A stretch of 64,000 nucleotides of DNA from Burkholderiaceae bacterium (lineage in GTDB: Bacteria; Pseudomonadota; Gammaproteobacteria; Burkholderiales; Burkholderiaceae_B), in the NCBI GenBank assembly GCA_030158305.1, contig JAOATE010000061.1, positions 1-64,000 on the forward strand, in the 5' to 3' direction. Both the position numbers and the translations under genes were made by a program. The notes beneath the pieces are model-generated. The model did not search any database and was not told where the DNA came from. It saw nothing but the letters and a program-made list of their open reading frames with translations. Below are positions 37,860 through 48,916 of this stretch, one piece after another (the first letter of the stretch is position 1; each line of letters opens with the position of its first letter).

Positions 37860-38336
37860 TTAGGCTCCCCGCAATTCGCGCGCGGCATCCAGCACCGCTT
37901 CGATGATTTTGTTGTAGCCCGTGCAACGGCACAGATTACCGGCGAGCCAGAAGCGGACTTCTTCTTCGGTTGGATCTGGGTTGCGCTCGAGCAATGAGCG
38001 TGCAGCGACCAAGAATCCAGGTGTGCAAATACCGCATTGCAAGGCGGCATGCTCCAAAAACTTTTGCTGCAAGACATGCAGATGCTCACCGTTGGCCATG
38101 CCTTCGATCGTCTGAATAGACTTGCCTTGCGCCTCGACGCCCAGGACCAAACAGGAGCAGACCAGACGACCATCCAGAGTCACGCTGCAGGCGCCACAGT
38201 CACCCGTGCCGCAACCTTCTTTGGTACCCGTCATATTCAGGTCATTGCGCAGCACATCGAGAAGCGATTGATTGGTGGCGCACAGAAACTCAACTGGATC
38301 ACCGTTAATGACGGTTGTTACGTGTTGCTTTGACAT
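37860..38336 (-). CDS. (2Fe-2S)-binding subunit of xanthine dehydrogenase family enzyme
   Basis: GTKEGCGTGDCGACSVTLDGRLVCSCLVLG...CGICTPGFLVAARSLLERNPDPTEEEVRFWLAGNLCRCTGYNKI. Confidence 0.95.
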   Translation of the reverse strand: MSKQHVTTVINGDPVEFLCATNQSLLDVLRNDLNMTGTKEGCGTGDCGACSVTLDGRLVCSCLVLGVEAQGKSIQTIEGMANGEHLHVLQQKFLEHAALQCGICTPGFLVAARSLLERNPDPTEEEVRFWLAGNLCRCTGYNKIIEAVLDAARELRGA

Positions 38337-38339
38337 TGC

Positions 38340-39209
38340 TTAATTCCCCTTCGCTCTGCTCAGTGCTTTCTCTGCCGCACGGCGAGCCAGTACACCTGCT
38401 AATTTGATACGGAACACCTTGGTGCCACGCTTGTCGTCAATCGGACGCGCTGCAGCGCTTGCGGCTGCGGCGAGTTTAGTGAGTGCTGCTTCATCGACCT
38501 TGGTGCCAATCAAGGCTGCGGCAGCCTCTGGAACCAATAAAGCGCGCTCTGCCACAGCACCGAGGCTGACACGCGCGTCTGTACAAGTACCACTTGCGTC
38601 GAGGGTTAAATTCAACCCAACACCCACTACCGCAATATCCATTTCTGAGCGTGGCGTGAAGCGCAAATACGCATCACCCGAACGAGGCGCACGCTTGGGC
38701 AGGAAAAACGAAACAATAAACTCGCCCTTGGTGAGGGACGTTTTTCCAGGAGAAACAGGAATCTCCTCGACCGGAACTTCACGACGTCCATTCGGGCCGA
38801 CCACGCGGGCGATGGCACCGGCTGCGATCATCGCAGGCACAGTGTCGGCGGCGGGAGAAGCATTGCACAAGTTACCAGCAACCGTTGCACGACCACGCAC
38901 TTGCACAGAGCCCACAAGGTTGGCGCCATCAATCACACCAGGCCATGTCGCTGCGAACGCCTTGTTTTCAAGAAGCTGCATACAGGAAACAGCAGCTCCA
39001 AAACGATAACCGCCGTCTTCAACGGCGATCGTATTCATCTCGGCAATCCCTTTGACGTCGAGGACCAGCTCTGGTTTCACGTTGCCATTACGCATGTGAA
39101 TCATCAGGTCGGTTCCGCCGGATAACACCTTGGCCAAACCTTGGGTGCCTGCTAGCAACGCGGCTGCCGCCTCGGCTGTTTTGGGCTGTTCAAAACGCAT
39201 TTCACTCAT
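38340..39209 (-). CDS. FAD-binding subunit of molybdopterin dehydrogenase
   Basis: KVLSGGTDLMIHMRNGNVKPELVLDVKGIAEM...GRATVAGNLCNASPAADTVPAMIAAGA. Confidence 0.94.
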   Translation of the reverse strand: MSEMRFEQPKTAEAAAALLAGTQGLAKVLSGGTDLMIHMRNGNVKPELVLDVKGIAEMNTIAVEDGGYRFGAAVSCMQLLENKAFAATWPGVIDGANLVGSVQVRGRATVAGNLCNASPAADTVPAMIAAGAIARVVGPNGRREVPVEEIPVSPGKTSLTKGEFIVSFFLPKRAPRSGDAYLRFTPRSEMDIAVVGVGLNLTLDASGTCTDARVSLGAVAERALLVPEAAAALIGTKVDEAALTKLAAAASAAARPIDDKRGTKVFRIKLAGVLARRAAEKALSRAKGN

Positions 39210-39349
39210 CTCGCTTCCCCGGTCATTTGTCTGAACCTTTTTTCAATCATTTGGTGATCCATTCTATTCTATTCAAGGCGGTTTTTGTCAAAGCACTTAC
39301 CCTGAGAACAGACTTGATCATTCGTATCAAAACACTGCGTGCGGATACT

Positions 39350-39382
39350 AAAAAAAAGCCCCGCCTTAAACCAAGGCGGGGC
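39350..39382 (-). terminator. Rho-independent terminator for the Bug gene at 39418-40431
   Basis: gccccgcctt-aaacc-aaggcggggc; T-run (ttttttt) follows on minus strand. Confidence 0.8.
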
Positions 39383-39417
39383 ATCTATCTAAAATAAAGC
39401 AATCCGGATATTAATTA

Positions 39418-40431
39418 TCAGGCTGCGTCGATTTTAATGTTGTTTTTCTTGATTACTTCGGTGAACTGAACACGTGTGCTTTCAAGATAGGCCAAGAAGT
39501 CAGCACCCTCTCTGAACTGGGGCTCTAATCCGCTTCGCTCAAACACATCGCGCGATTCTTTCGTTGCCATAATCTCGCGCATGGCTTTTTCCAGAGTGAC
39601 CACTACATTTTTTGGCATCCCTGCTGGACCCACCAAACCAATCCAAGCACCCAGATTGAAGCCAGGTATATTGGCGGCGGTCGCAATCGCGGGCACGCCA
39701 GGCGCCACGATGCTGCCTTTCTCGAGAGAAACACCCAGCGCTTTCAGACGACCATCGCGCACAAATGGCATTGTTGCAGCCGCTGTCTCAAGGCAGTAAT
39801 CGACACGACCCGCCAACACATCAGACAATGCGGGCGAAGAACCCTTGTATGGGACGTGGACAGCTTTGAGACCTAATGCTGCGTTAAAGGCTTCAGCAAC
39901 CAAATGCGCAGTTGCACCAGTTCCAGAGGAAGCAAACGTATATTTGCCAGGATTTGCCTTGACCAAAGCGATGAATTCTTTGATGTCCTTAACGGGAAAC
40001 TTGGGGTTAACCACTAGAACATAAGGTGACAAACCGGCCATTGCGATCGGTGTGAAATCTTTTTGCGCGTCATAGGCTGTTTTTTGAAGAAGCGGTGCAA
40101 CGGAAAGCGGGCCGCTCGAGCCTGCTAGCAAGGTGTAGCCATCAGGTGCCGACTTTGCCACGCTATCGGTACCGATCATGCCACCTGCGCCGGCTTTGTT
40201 ATCGGCGATCACGGTTTGACCCAGTAACTTGGTCATGCCCACTGCAATTGCACGACCTGCCAAATCAGTTGCCTGTCCGGGAGGCCAAGGAATCACAATC
40301 TTGATCGGTTTGTTTGGATAGGCGGCTTGAGATAAGGCCGCTGGTGACCAACCAAACGCACCACCGATTAAAGAGACACCTGCAACGCCCAGTAGCGAGC
40401 GACGTGTGCGGTTATGTTCGTTATTTTTCAT
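39418..40431 (-). CDS. Bug/TctC-family substrate-binding protein (Tat-like signal)
   Basis: MKNNEHNRTRRSLLGVAGVSLIGG...YPNKPIKIVIPWPPGQATDLAGRAIAVGMTKLLGQTVIADNKAGAGGMIGTD. Confidence 0.95.
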   Translation of the reverse strand: MKNNEHNRTRRSLLGVAGVSLIGGAFGWSPAALSQAAYPNKPIKIVIPWPPGQATDLAGRAIAVGMTKLLGQTVIADNKAGAGGMIGTDSVAKSAPDGYTLLAGSSGPLSVAPLLQKTAYDAQKDFTPIAMAGLSPYVLVVNPKFPVKDIKEFIALVKANPGKYTFASSGTGATAHLVAEAFNAALGLKAVHVPYKGSSPALSDVLAGRVDYCLETAAATMPFVRDGRLKALGVSLEKGSIVAPGVPAIATAANIPGFNLGAWIGLVGPAGMPKNVVVTLEKAMREIMATKESRDVFERSGLEPQFREGADFLAYLESTRVQFTEVIKKNNIKIDAA

Positions 40432-40526
40432 CTCAACCCCTTTACACAAATAAATTAATTATTCCGGATAGTAACCTTGGTTATATTGTGAACACAATCG
40501 AAACATTAACAACCTCAAAAAGATCA

Positions 40527-42071
40527 ATGAACAGCCACTCCAGCATGCCAATATCGTGGTCCAGTAGCTTACAAACGCTTGCCAAAAGATTTGGCGAAAA
40601 CCTCGCTGCCATTGACGGAGAAAACCAAACACTGACGTATAACGGACTGCATCTCCGCGCACACGCCTTGGCTGCTGCGCTAATCGCGCAAGGCCTTCAA
40701 CCCGGCGACCCTGTTGCCACACTCATGCCCAATAGCGTGGACGCTGTCTGGGTATCTTATGGTGTTCGGCTGGCGGGCGCCTGTGAAACACCCTTGAGCT
40801 GGAGCTATACCCAAGACGAAATCGAGTGGTGTGCGCAAATCGCTCAATTCAAACAGGTCATCTCTCTAGAGAGCCGTAAAGAAGGCCTCTCTGCGCTGGG
40901 GTTATCTTTTATCGACTCAGCGACGATCCGTCAGACTTCGACAGCCTCCTTGCCAAGCCAGCTTCCTGCCGTGCAGAGCGATACATCCGGAAGAATCCTC
41001 TTTACCTCCGGCACGACGGGCAAGCCCAAGGGCGTGCTCTATACACATGGTGCGCGCTGGCAGGGCGAACAATTACTCAAAGCGTCCCTGCCCTTTGTGC
41101 CCGAGCGTGGTGCGCGCATCTTGTTGATGACGCCCTTTGTGCATGGTTCTTCACTTTTGACCTTTGCTTGGTTGGATCATGGTGGCACGATCGTGCTGCA
41201 CGATGGGGTCCAAATAGATCGAATCGAGCCTTTGCTTGAGAGCCAATCACTCGCCGCGATTTTTGCCCCCCCCACTGTCTTGGCAAAAATCACCGGCGCC
41301 CTGGCACCCAAACAATTTCCTTCTGTCCAATGTGTTTTCACTGGCACGCAACCCCTGACGCCTGCGCTCTATCAGCGCGCCCATGCCATGTTCGGCGCAA
41401 AAGTGCGGATTACGTTCGGCAAATCAGAATGCGTCAATCCCATTACGATTCTGGATCGCGAAGACACGCATGCCTACTTTAACCAACCCGATGTGCCACC
41501 GGGCGCCTGTGTGGGCTGGCCGGCCACTGGCGTTGAAATCAAAATCGAAGCGCCGACTTCAGCAGATGAGCCACACGGCGAAGTCTGGTTGCGCTCTCCG
41601 CACATGTCGGCTGGCCTCATTGATGCGAATGGGTTCAGACCGCACCTGCCTGAGGGTTGGCACAACACGGGGGATCTCGGTTATGTAGATGCGGCAGGCA
41701 GAGTGATTTTGACTGGGCGCGTCGCCGATGTGATTAAGACGGGTGGCTATCGTGTCAATCCGGACGAGATTGAGGCTGACCTCGCCTCGAATCCTCTGTG
41801 TGGACAGATTTGTGTCACCTCACTGGCGTCGGACTATTGGGGAGAGATCATCATCGCGGTCGGAGAAGGCACACAAGCAGGTTGGCAAGAGGCATGCGAG
41901 CAGCTCGTGGCAGGCATGTCAAAACATAAACGCCCTCGCCTGTATGTGGCCGTATCGACGCTCCCGCGTAATCCACAAGGCAAGATCAGTCGCCGCCAAG
42001 TCAGTCGGATGGTGCTCGAGACTCATACGCTGGCGGATGGCCCCTACCCGTCGATCACTGCCGTGCGCTAG
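40527..42071 (+). CDS. AMP-binding acyl-CoA synthetase
   Basis: GRILFTSGTTGKPKGVLYTHGARWQ...GWHNTGDLGYVDAAGRVILTGRVADVIKTGGYRVNPDEIE...LPRNPQGKISRRQV. Confidence 0.94.
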   Translation: MNSHSSMPISWSSSLQTLAKRFGENLAAIDGENQTLTYNGLHLRAHALAAALIAQGLQPGDPVATLMPNSVDAVWVSYGVRLAGACETPLSWSYTQDEIEWCAQIAQFKQVISLESRKEGLSALGLSFIDSATIRQTSTASLPSQLPAVQSDTSGRILFTSGTTGKPKGVLYTHGARWQGEQLLKASLPFVPERGARILLMTPFVHGSSLLTFAWLDHGGTIVLHDGVQIDRIEPLLESQSLAAIFAPPTVLAKITGALAPKQFPSVQCVFTGTQPLTPALYQRAHAMFGAKVRITFGKSECVNPITILDREDTHAYFNQPDVPPGACVGWPATGVEIKIEAPTSADEPHGEVWLRSPHMSAGLIDANGFRPHLPEGWHNTGDLGYVDAAGRVILTGRVADVIKTGGYRVNPDEIEADLASNPLCGQICVTSLASDYWGEIIIAVGEGTQAGWQEACEQLVAGMSKHKRPRLYVAVSTLPRNPQGKISRRQVSRMVLETHTLADGPYPSITAVR

Positions 42072-42075
42072 TCAA

Positions 42076-43614
42076 TCAAGCCCAGGCAGGCTCCGTCCAC
42101 GTGGCGTCCTGATCAATCGGAAATACCGGCCTGGGCAAGCGTTTGAAGTCCACGTTTTTAAGATTCGGCGTTGTCAATCCGGGACTGTCGACGTCAAAAA
42201 TCTGTGACTCAGGAAAAAACTCGTCAAAGCCGGCTCTGTAATGGCCTCGACTCTTGACGATGAGTATCCCGACCGTTGCGATGTCAATTCCATGCATTTC
42301 AAGCATGGCGGGATCACAGAGCTGTCGGCGCAAGCTTCCCACTACCACGCGCGTCCCTGTGTCGACCAACTCGATCAATGCGGAAGGTCCCAACGAAAAC
42401 TTTTTGCCGCGCAAAATGCCACGGCGACCTAAGCCCTCTCCGTCCGTGAGCTTGAGCACGCGCGCGCGACCCGTAAACCGCTTGGAAAACTGACTCTCCG
42501 TTGCATTGAACACCGCATCAAACTCGCGCCCCTCGCCCGCCTGATGGGCCTGTTGCGCAAGCGCAGGATCAATAAAAACACCTAACAATACACCGGGTAT
42601 CTTGGCGGCATTAAAGGCGGCCAGCAGCCAAGATGTATTGCCGCGGCCCCCACCGCCTGGGTTGTCTGCGACATCCGCAAACAAAAGCGGTACGGTAGTC
42701 TGTTGTGCTTTTGCTATCGCTTCGGGAATCTCCAGCATATCCGGCACATAACGCGCACGATCTGCCCACGCTGCGCGGGCGAGCTTGAGCGCGCAGCGTT
42801 GCGCCGCGGCCAAATCGCCGCGCGAAGTCACGCAGATCGTAATGCCACACTTTGGCAAGTCAGAAAAAACAAAACCAGCCGACACGGACACATTAGCAAT
42901 GGGTCCCTCGGCAGGCGTTTGCATCATCGCAGTACCCATCTTGACAAGATCCGCATAGGGACCGCGCGCAGTCAGCAAGGTCACAGAAGGCGGCGTAATC
43001 GGCATCCGAATAAATGCCTTTTGTGTTTTCATCCCACTCAACATTTCCACCAATAGATCCGCCGCTTCCGCTGCGCGTTCGCGTTGATCCACGTGTGGGT
43101 TAGTGCGGTAGCTGATCAGCGCGTCCAGGGCATCGACGGTGCGCTCAGAGACATTGCAATGCAAATCATGTGTCGCGATCACAGGCACGTCAGGCCCAAC
43201 GATCCGGCGAATCAAGCTCATCATGTCGCCCTCAGTGTCGTCGAGATGCTCGGCACTCGAGGCACCATGATTCGATACATAGACAGCATCCAACGGCATC
43301 GCAGCGCGCAGACTTTTCTCGAGTTTTTCCATGAACTCGGTCCATACTGCTTGGACAACAGGCCCCCCAGGCGGCGCACCAATCACAATGGTGGGAGCGG
43401 GGATCCAAGGACCCTTTTCATCCATGCGCGCATAAAACCCCGTCACCTCTGCCGGTAAATTACTAGTCTGACGAGCGAGTTCGGTAATGATGGCGCCTTC
43501 ATGCCAACAAGACTTTTCAAAGTCCTCTCTCGTAGAAACTGGCGAAAAGCTATTCGCCTCCAGTGCAAAGCCGGCAATGGCAACCTTGGGGTTCTTTTTC
43601 ATCTTTAGCAACAC
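42076..43614 (-). CDS. M81-family metallopeptidase (MlrC-like)
   Basis: VAIAGFALEANSFSPVSTREDF...VYVSNHGASSAEHLDDTEGDMMSLIRRIVGPDVPVIATHDLHCNVS...LFADVADNPGGGGRGNTSWLL. Confidence 0.92.
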   Translation of the reverse strand: MLLKMKKNPKVAIAGFALEANSFSPVSTREDFEKSCWHEGAIITELARQTSNLPAEVTGFYARMDEKGPWIPAPTIVIGAPPGGPVVQAVWTEFMEKLEKSLRAAMPLDAVYVSNHGASSAEHLDDTEGDMMSLIRRIVGPDVPVIATHDLHCNVSERTVDALDALISYRTNPHVDQRERAAEAADLLVEMLSGMKTQKAFIRMPITPPSVTLLTARGPYADLVKMGTAMMQTPAEGPIANVSVSAGFVFSDLPKCGITICVTSRGDLAAAQRCALKLARAAWADRARYVPDMLEIPEAIAKAQQTTVPLLFADVADNPGGGGRGNTSWLLAAFNAAKIPGVLLGVFIDPALAQQAHQAGEGREFDAVFNATESQFSKRFTGRARVLKLTDGEGLGRRGILRGKKFSLGPSALIELVDTGTRVVVGSLRRQLCDPAMLEMHGIDIATVGILIVKSRGHYRAGFDEFFPESQIFDVDSPGLTTPNLKNVDFKRLPRPVFPIDQDATWTEPAWA

Positions 43615-43622
43615 TCCGGAAA

Positions 43623-45224
43623 TTAAACTTTACGCAAGGTATAGAAAAGTGGCATCTGAGGCTGGAAATCTACCCATTCCTTGCGGATCGCCGAGACAGG
43701 ATAGGTGGCACCCAAAGGAATGTAAGGTACATCCTCAAACACTTGGATTTGAAGCTCACGACAAATCCGTTTTTGTTCAGCAAGCGATTTGGCATTGAAC
43801 CAATCCGTGCGCAACTGCTCAATTCGCTCACTGGTCGGCCAGCCAAACCAGCTCTTGAGGCCAAGGCCTCGAATCGCGAGATGACCTGCGGGATCCAGAT
43901 TGTTTGGGCCCGTGGTCGCAGTGAACGCAATATTCCATCCCCCGGATGAAGGCGGCTCTTGACTATTGCGCCGCTGCATCAGTGTGCCCCAATTCATCGC
44001 CTGTACATCTGTTTTGATTCCCAACTGTTTAAACAAATCGGCAGTCACTAGCGCCGCGGTATGAAACGCCGGATAGTCAACAGGATCAAGAATCACCACC
44101 GTCTCGCCTTTGTAGCCGGCTTCTTTAATCATCGCGCGTGCTTTGTTGAGATCGCGCTTACCCAACAGCTTTTCCATTCCACCATCGCTACTCATCGGTG
44201 AATCAGGGACAAACACGCCACACTTGTCATTCCAAAACTCCGGAAAATCAGGGCCATTCATCGCCATCATGTATTCAGTCTGACTGACGACAGACAAAAT
44301 AGCTTGCCGCATGAGCTTGTTATTAAACGGCGCATGCAGATGATTAAAACGCATCAAGGAAATCGACGGCAAGGTTCGCTTGATGAGTGTGATGTTGCGA
44401 TCTTTTTTCAGCACAGGCAAAAAGTCTGCGTCAATATGTTCGACGCCATCGACCTCATGATTACGAAGCGCCGCGACTGCGGTCGCACTATCGGGGATGA
44501 TTTGCCATTTCACCTGTTCGATATGCACAATCTTGGGGCCAGACGTGAATTCAGGTTTGAGCTTATTGCTGCTGGGCACATATTCATTAAATTTTTGATA
44601 GACCGCTTGCGAACCGGAGACCCACTGGTCGTGCACAAACTTGAAGGGGCCTGAACCGTTCATGACTTTGACCTGAACGTTATCGGGTGTCAGCGCCAGT
44701 TTTTCCGGCATGATGCAAGCCATACTGCCTGTCGGACGCGCGATGGCGTGAAGAATCAGCGGAAAAGGCTTTTTGAGCTTGAACTGAAGAGTTTTGTCAT
44801 CAAGGGCGGTCAAGGACTCGGTCGAATCAAACAATGAGCGTCCCATCAAGTCTTTTTTGGACCAACGATTCAGACTCGCCACAGCATCTTGTGCACGCAC
44901 AGGCGAACCATCGTGAAACTTCAGTCCCTCGCGCAACTTGATCGTCCAAATGAGTCCCGTACTGTCGACCTCGTGACCCGAAGCCATTTGAGGATGGGGC
45001 TGATACTGATTATCCAAGCCGTAGAGGGTGTCGAAAATGAGTTGGGAGTGGATGTTGGTGATAAACACCGTACTAAACATCGGATCCAGAATCGTCAGAT
45101 CCGCGTGCGGCACCCAACGAAACAACTTTGCAGGTGCGGCAGCATGGACTTTAAAGGCTGCAGGCAAGCTTAATGCTGCTGCAGTAGCGGAAGACGTCAC
45201 CAAGAACTTTCTGCGATCCATCAT
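43623..45224 (-). CDS. peptide/nickel-type ABC transporter substrate-binding protein (SBP family 5)
   Basis: MMDRRKFLVTSSATAAALSLPAAF Tat-like signal; 'GLIWTIKLREGLKFHDGSPVRAQDAVASLNRW'. Confidence 0.94.
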   Translation of the reverse strand: MMDRRKFLVTSSATAAALSLPAAFKVHAAAPAKLFRWVPHADLTILDPMFSTVFITNIHSQLIFDTLYGLDNQYQPHPQMASGHEVDSTGLIWTIKLREGLKFHDGSPVRAQDAVASLNRWSKKDLMGRSLFDSTESLTALDDKTLQFKLKKPFPLILHAIARPTGSMACIMPEKLALTPDNVQVKVMNGSGPFKFVHDQWVSGSQAVYQKFNEYVPSSNKLKPEFTSGPKIVHIEQVKWQIIPDSATAVAALRNHEVDGVEHIDADFLPVLKKDRNITLIKRTLPSISLMRFNHLHAPFNNKLMRQAILSVVSQTEYMMAMNGPDFPEFWNDKCGVFVPDSPMSSDGGMEKLLGKRDLNKARAMIKEAGYKGETVVILDPVDYPAFHTAALVTADLFKQLGIKTDVQAMNWGTLMQRRNSQEPPSSGGWNIAFTATTGPNNLDPAGHLAIRGLGLKSWFGWPTSERIEQLRTDWFNAKSLAEQKRICRELQIQVFEDVPYIPLGATYPVSAIRKEWVDFQPQMPLFYTLRKV

Positions 45225-45244
45225 TACTCTCCCAAGAACTCAAA

Positions 45245-47140
45245 TCAATACATGCCACCCACCTGATGGGTTGCGACAAAATGACCCTCTCCGACCCTAA
45301 CAAGCGGCGCGACAAGGGGCTGTTCACCCACGCCTCTCACGGGGCTGGGGATTTCTGAAATTTCGAGTTTGTGTTGACGTCGAGCGAGAGGATCTGCGAT
45401 CGGGACCGCTGACATCAATTTTTTTGTATAAGGATGCTGGGGATTTTCAAAGATCGCGCTACGAGGGCCAATTTCCACAATCTGTCCAAGATACATCACC
45501 GCGACCCGGTGACTGACTCGCTCAACCACCGCCATATCGTGCGAGATAAAGAGGTATGAAATCCCCAGATCATCTTGCAAATCAATCAACAAATTGACAA
45601 TCTGCGCCCGAATCGAGACGTCCAAGGCAGAGACGGCTTCGTCCGCAATCAAAACCTTGGGATTCACCGACAAGGCGCGTGCGATACAAATGCGTTGTCT
45701 TTGCCCACCAGAAAATTCGTGAGGCCAACGATGGACAGTCGCTGGATCCAAGCCGACACGCTCCATCAGCGCAGCGACGCGTCGCGAAGCCTCTGCGCCA
45801 CTCGCGAGCCCCTGAATCACCATGGGCTCTGCGATACATTCGCCTACCCGCATACGAGGATTCAAGGAAGCGAACGGGTCTTGAAAAACAAACTGCATAT
45901 TGCGACGCAAGCTTTTCAGGGAATGTGCGTGAGCCAAGTTGACAGGCGATCCTTCAAAAATCACCTGCCCGCTTGTCACTTTGGTCAGCCCCATCAAGGA
46001 GCGACCCGTTGTTGTTTTTCCGCAGCCTGACTCACCGACCAAGGAAAGTGTCTCACCCTCATGCAAGTCAAAAGAGACTTGTTCTACCGCATGAACCCGC
46101 CGCTGAACACGAGAAAAGACGCCGCCGCGAATATCGAAGCGCGTGACCAGATCACGCACGCCCAAAATGACAGGACTATCAAGCGTGCCATCTGAGGAAT
46201 GCGTTGAATGCTTGATGGCGCGATCTTCGGCGCGGCGCGCATGCGCTTGATCTTCTTGCATAGGGAGATCAAAGCGCGTCGGTTGCGAAATACCACGCAT
46301 CGAACCCAGCTTGGGCACGGCGGCCAAAAGCGTCTTGGTGTAAATATGCTGAGGCGCCACGAACAAATTAAACACATCGTTTTCTTCGACCACTTCGCCG
46401 CGTCGCATCACCATCACACGATCGGCAATTTCGGCCACGACACCCATGTCGTGCGTGATAAAAATCACGCCCATATCCATTTCTTTTTGTAGCTCAGCGA
46501 TCAGTTGCAAAATCTGTGCCTGAATCGTGACATCCAAGGCCGTGGTCGGCTCATCCGCAATCAATACGGAAGGCTGACAAGAAAGCGCCATCGCAATCAT
46601 CACGCGCTGGCGCATACCACCAGATAGCTCATGCGGATAGCGCTTCATTATCGCGGCCGCATCGGGAATACGGACTTGATCAAGGATGCGAATGGCGGCC
46701 GCATTCGCCTGAGCCAGTTCACAGTTCTGATGCAAAACGATGGCCTCAGTAATCTGCGAACCCACTGTAAAGACAGGATTTAAAGAGGTCATCGGCTCCT
46801 GAAAAATCATGCTGAGGTCTTTGCCGCGCATGCTTCTCATCTCGGCCTCTGGCGCGCGCCGTATGTCTATTGTCGCTCCTTGAGAACGGTGAAACAGTAT
46901 TTCACCGTTCGTAATCGTGCCACCACCAAACTCGATCAGTCGCATCAGTGCGAGCGAAGTCACCGACTTTCCCGAACCCGACTCGCCCACGATCGCTAAA
47001 GTCTCGCCACGGTCGACATGCAAATTCAGCGATTTGACTGCCTGAACCTGATTGGGGCCGGATCCAAAAACAACGGATAAATCTTTGACGTCCAATACCC
47101 GTCGATCGTTTGTGCCTGTGTGTGAAGGTGTATGGGTCAT
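45245..47140 (-). CDS. dipeptide ABC transporter ATP-binding protein, two fused ATPase domains (DppD-DppF-like)
   Basis: Two Walker A ([22 protein letters not shown]) and two LSGG-type signatures ([18 protein letters not shown]); start at MTHTPSH. Confidence 0.95.
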   Translation of the reverse strand: MTHTPSHTGTNDRRVLDVKDLSVVFGSGPNQVQAVKSLNLHVDRGETLAIVGESGSGKSVTSLALMRLIEFGGGTITNGEILFHRSQGATIDIRRAPEAEMRSMRGKDLSMIFQEPMTSLNPVFTVGSQITEAIVLHQNCELAQANAAAIRILDQVRIPDAAAIMKRYPHELSGGMRQRVMIAMALSCQPSVLIADEPTTALDVTIQAQILQLIAELQKEMDMGVIFITHDMGVVAEIADRVMVMRRGEVVEENDVFNLFVAPQHIYTKTLLAAVPKLGSMRGISQPTRFDLPMQEDQAHARRAEDRAIKHSTHSSDGTLDSPVILGVRDLVTRFDIRGGVFSRVQRRVHAVEQVSFDLHEGETLSLVGESGCGKTTTGRSLMGLTKVTSGQVIFEGSPVNLAHAHSLKSLRRNMQFVFQDPFASLNPRMRVGECIAEPMVIQGLASGAEASRRVAALMERVGLDPATVHRWPHEFSGGQRQRICIARALSVNPKVLIADEAVSALDVSIRAQIVNLLIDLQDDLGISYLFISHDMAVVERVSHRVAVMYLGQIVEIGPRSAIFENPQHPYTKKLMSAVPIADPLARRQHKLEISEIPSPVRGVGEQPLVAPLVRVGEGHFVATHQVGGMY

Positions 47141-47141
47141 G

Positions 47142-47975
47142 TCAGATTCTCTTGGCCATGCGCGGATCGATTGCATCACGCAAGCCATCACCCAACATAT
47201 TGATTGCCAGGATCGTGATCGACAAAAACAAAGCGGGAAACGCGATCATGTGCGGCTTGATCTGCCACAAGGCGCGTCCTTCTGCCATGATATTGCCCCA
47301 CGAGGGAATCGAGGGGGGCACACCCGCCCCGATGAAAGACAAACTCGCTTCGGCCAAAATAGCCAAGCCACAAATATAGGTGGTCTGGACGGTCAACGCG
47401 GCAATGGTATTTGGAAAGATATGTTTGAACACCACTCGGACCGGCGAAGCGCCTGCAGCGATAGCAGCTTCGACATAGGGCTGCTCACGCAGGGAGAGTG
47501 CCAAGCCCCTCACCAGACGCACGACGCGGGGCACTTCGGCAATGGTGATGGCGATGATCACATTTTCTAGGGAAGCACGCGTCAAAGCAATCAGGGCAAT
47601 GGCAAGCAAAATCGTGGGGATGGACATCAAGCCATCCATCACACGCATCACAATCGCATCGACCCACCGCACAAAGCCTGAAGTCAAACCAATGATGGTA
47701 CCAATCACGGCCGATAAAAAGGCAACGGTAAACCCCACCACAAGTGAGACGCGCGCACCATACACCACACGTGCAAACACGTCGCGACCGAGCAAATCCG
47801 TGCCGAACCAAAATCTATCGCTGGGCACGCGCGCGCGATGAATGGGCGACAGCGCCATCGGATCTTTGTCGGCAATCCATGGCGCAAAAATCGCCATGAG
47901 GATCAGCAAAAACAATAACGTCCCGCCTACCGCAATCGTCGGATAACGCTTCAGGAATTTAAATGCTCGCGTCAT
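47142..47975 (-). CDS. ABC transporter permease (DppC-like)
   Basis: [45 protein letters not shown]...[21 protein letters not shown]. Confidence 0.95.
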   Translation of the reverse strand: MTRAFKFLKRYPTIAVGGTLLFLLILMAIFAPWIADKDPMALSPIHRARVPSDRFWFGTDLLGRDVFARVVYGARVSLVVGFTVAFLSAVIGTIIGLTSGFVRWVDAIVMRVMDGLMSIPTILLAIALIALTRASLENVIIAITIAEVPRVVRLVRGLALSLREQPYVEAAIAAGASPVRVVFKHIFPNTIAALTVQTTYICGLAILAEASLSFIGAGVPPSIPSWGNIMAEGRALWQIKPHMIAFPALFLSITILAINMLGDGLRDAIDPRMAKRI

Positions 47976-48916
47976 CAGTATTTAATCCTTGGATCAAAAA
48001 CACGGTACAGCAGATCGATCAAGAGATTGACCATCACGTACAGAAAACTGAAGAGCAGAATAACGCCTTGAATAATGGGGTAGTCACGGCGCAAAATTGC
48101 ATCGACCGTGAGACGCCCCAAACCAGGAATTGAAAACACAGTTTCTGTCACGACCGCCCCGCTGATGAGCAAAGCCACACCACTCCCAATGACCGTGATC
48201 ACAGGAATCGCTGCATTTTTAAGCGCATGCTTAAACAGAATGTTTTGATTACCGACCCCTTTTGAGCGAGCCGTCCTGATGTAGTCCTGAGAAAGCGTCT
48301 CTAATAATGTTGCACGCGTAATACGCGTGATGAGCGCTACGTACACACTGCTCAAGGCAAGTGTCGGGAGGATGAGCGTCCTGATTGAGTTCCAAAAACC
48401 CTGCGAAAAAGGAACATAGCCCTGAACAGGCAACCAGCGCATTTCGATGCCTAGCGCCCATGCCAGCATGTAGCCCACGACAAAAGTGGGAATAGAAAAA
48501 CTAAAGACAGCCACCATCATGACACCACGATCGTATGAGCTGTTGTGTCGCCAGGCCGCCAACGCTCCCAAGGGAATCGCGATCAAGACCGAGACACACA
48601 GGGTCATAATCATTAGGGTAAACGTGGGGGGCATCCGTTGGACGATCATCTGAGAAACAGGCACGCCCGTAAAAAGCGAGTTGCCCAGATCACCTTGCAG
48701 AACATTGAACAACCACAAGGTAAAGCGATGATAGAACGGCTGATCCAGACCAAGGGTCTGTCTGATACGAGCGATGTCTTCGAGGGAGGCTTCTTCGCCT
48801 GCGAGAAAGACAGCCGGATCGCCTGGAGCCAAATCGAGCAATCCATACACAAACAGCGCGACCACCAGCATGACAGGCAATGTCAGCAACAAACGGCGAA
48901 TAGTGTAAGCAAACAT
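47975..48916 (-). CDS. ABC transporter permease (DppB-like)
   Basis: MFAYTIRRLLLTLPVMLVVALFVYGLLDLAPGDPAVFLAG...DYIRTARSKGVGNQNILFKHALKNA. Confidence 0.95.
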   Translation of the reverse strand: MFAYTIRRLLLTLPVMLVVALFVYGLLDLAPGDPAVFLAGEEASLEDIARIRQTLGLDQPFYHRFTLWLFNVLQGDLGNSLFTGVPVSQMIVQRMPPTFTLMIMTLCVSVLIAIPLGALAAWRHNSSYDRGVMMVAVFSFSIPTFVVGYMLAWALGIEMRWLPVQGYVPFSQGFWNSIRTLILPTLALSSVYVALITRITRATLLETLSQDYIRTARSKGVGNQNILFKHALKNAAIPVITVIGSGVALLISGAVVTETVFSIPGLGRLTVDAILRRDYPIIQGVILLFSFLYVMVNLLIDLLYRVFDPRIKY

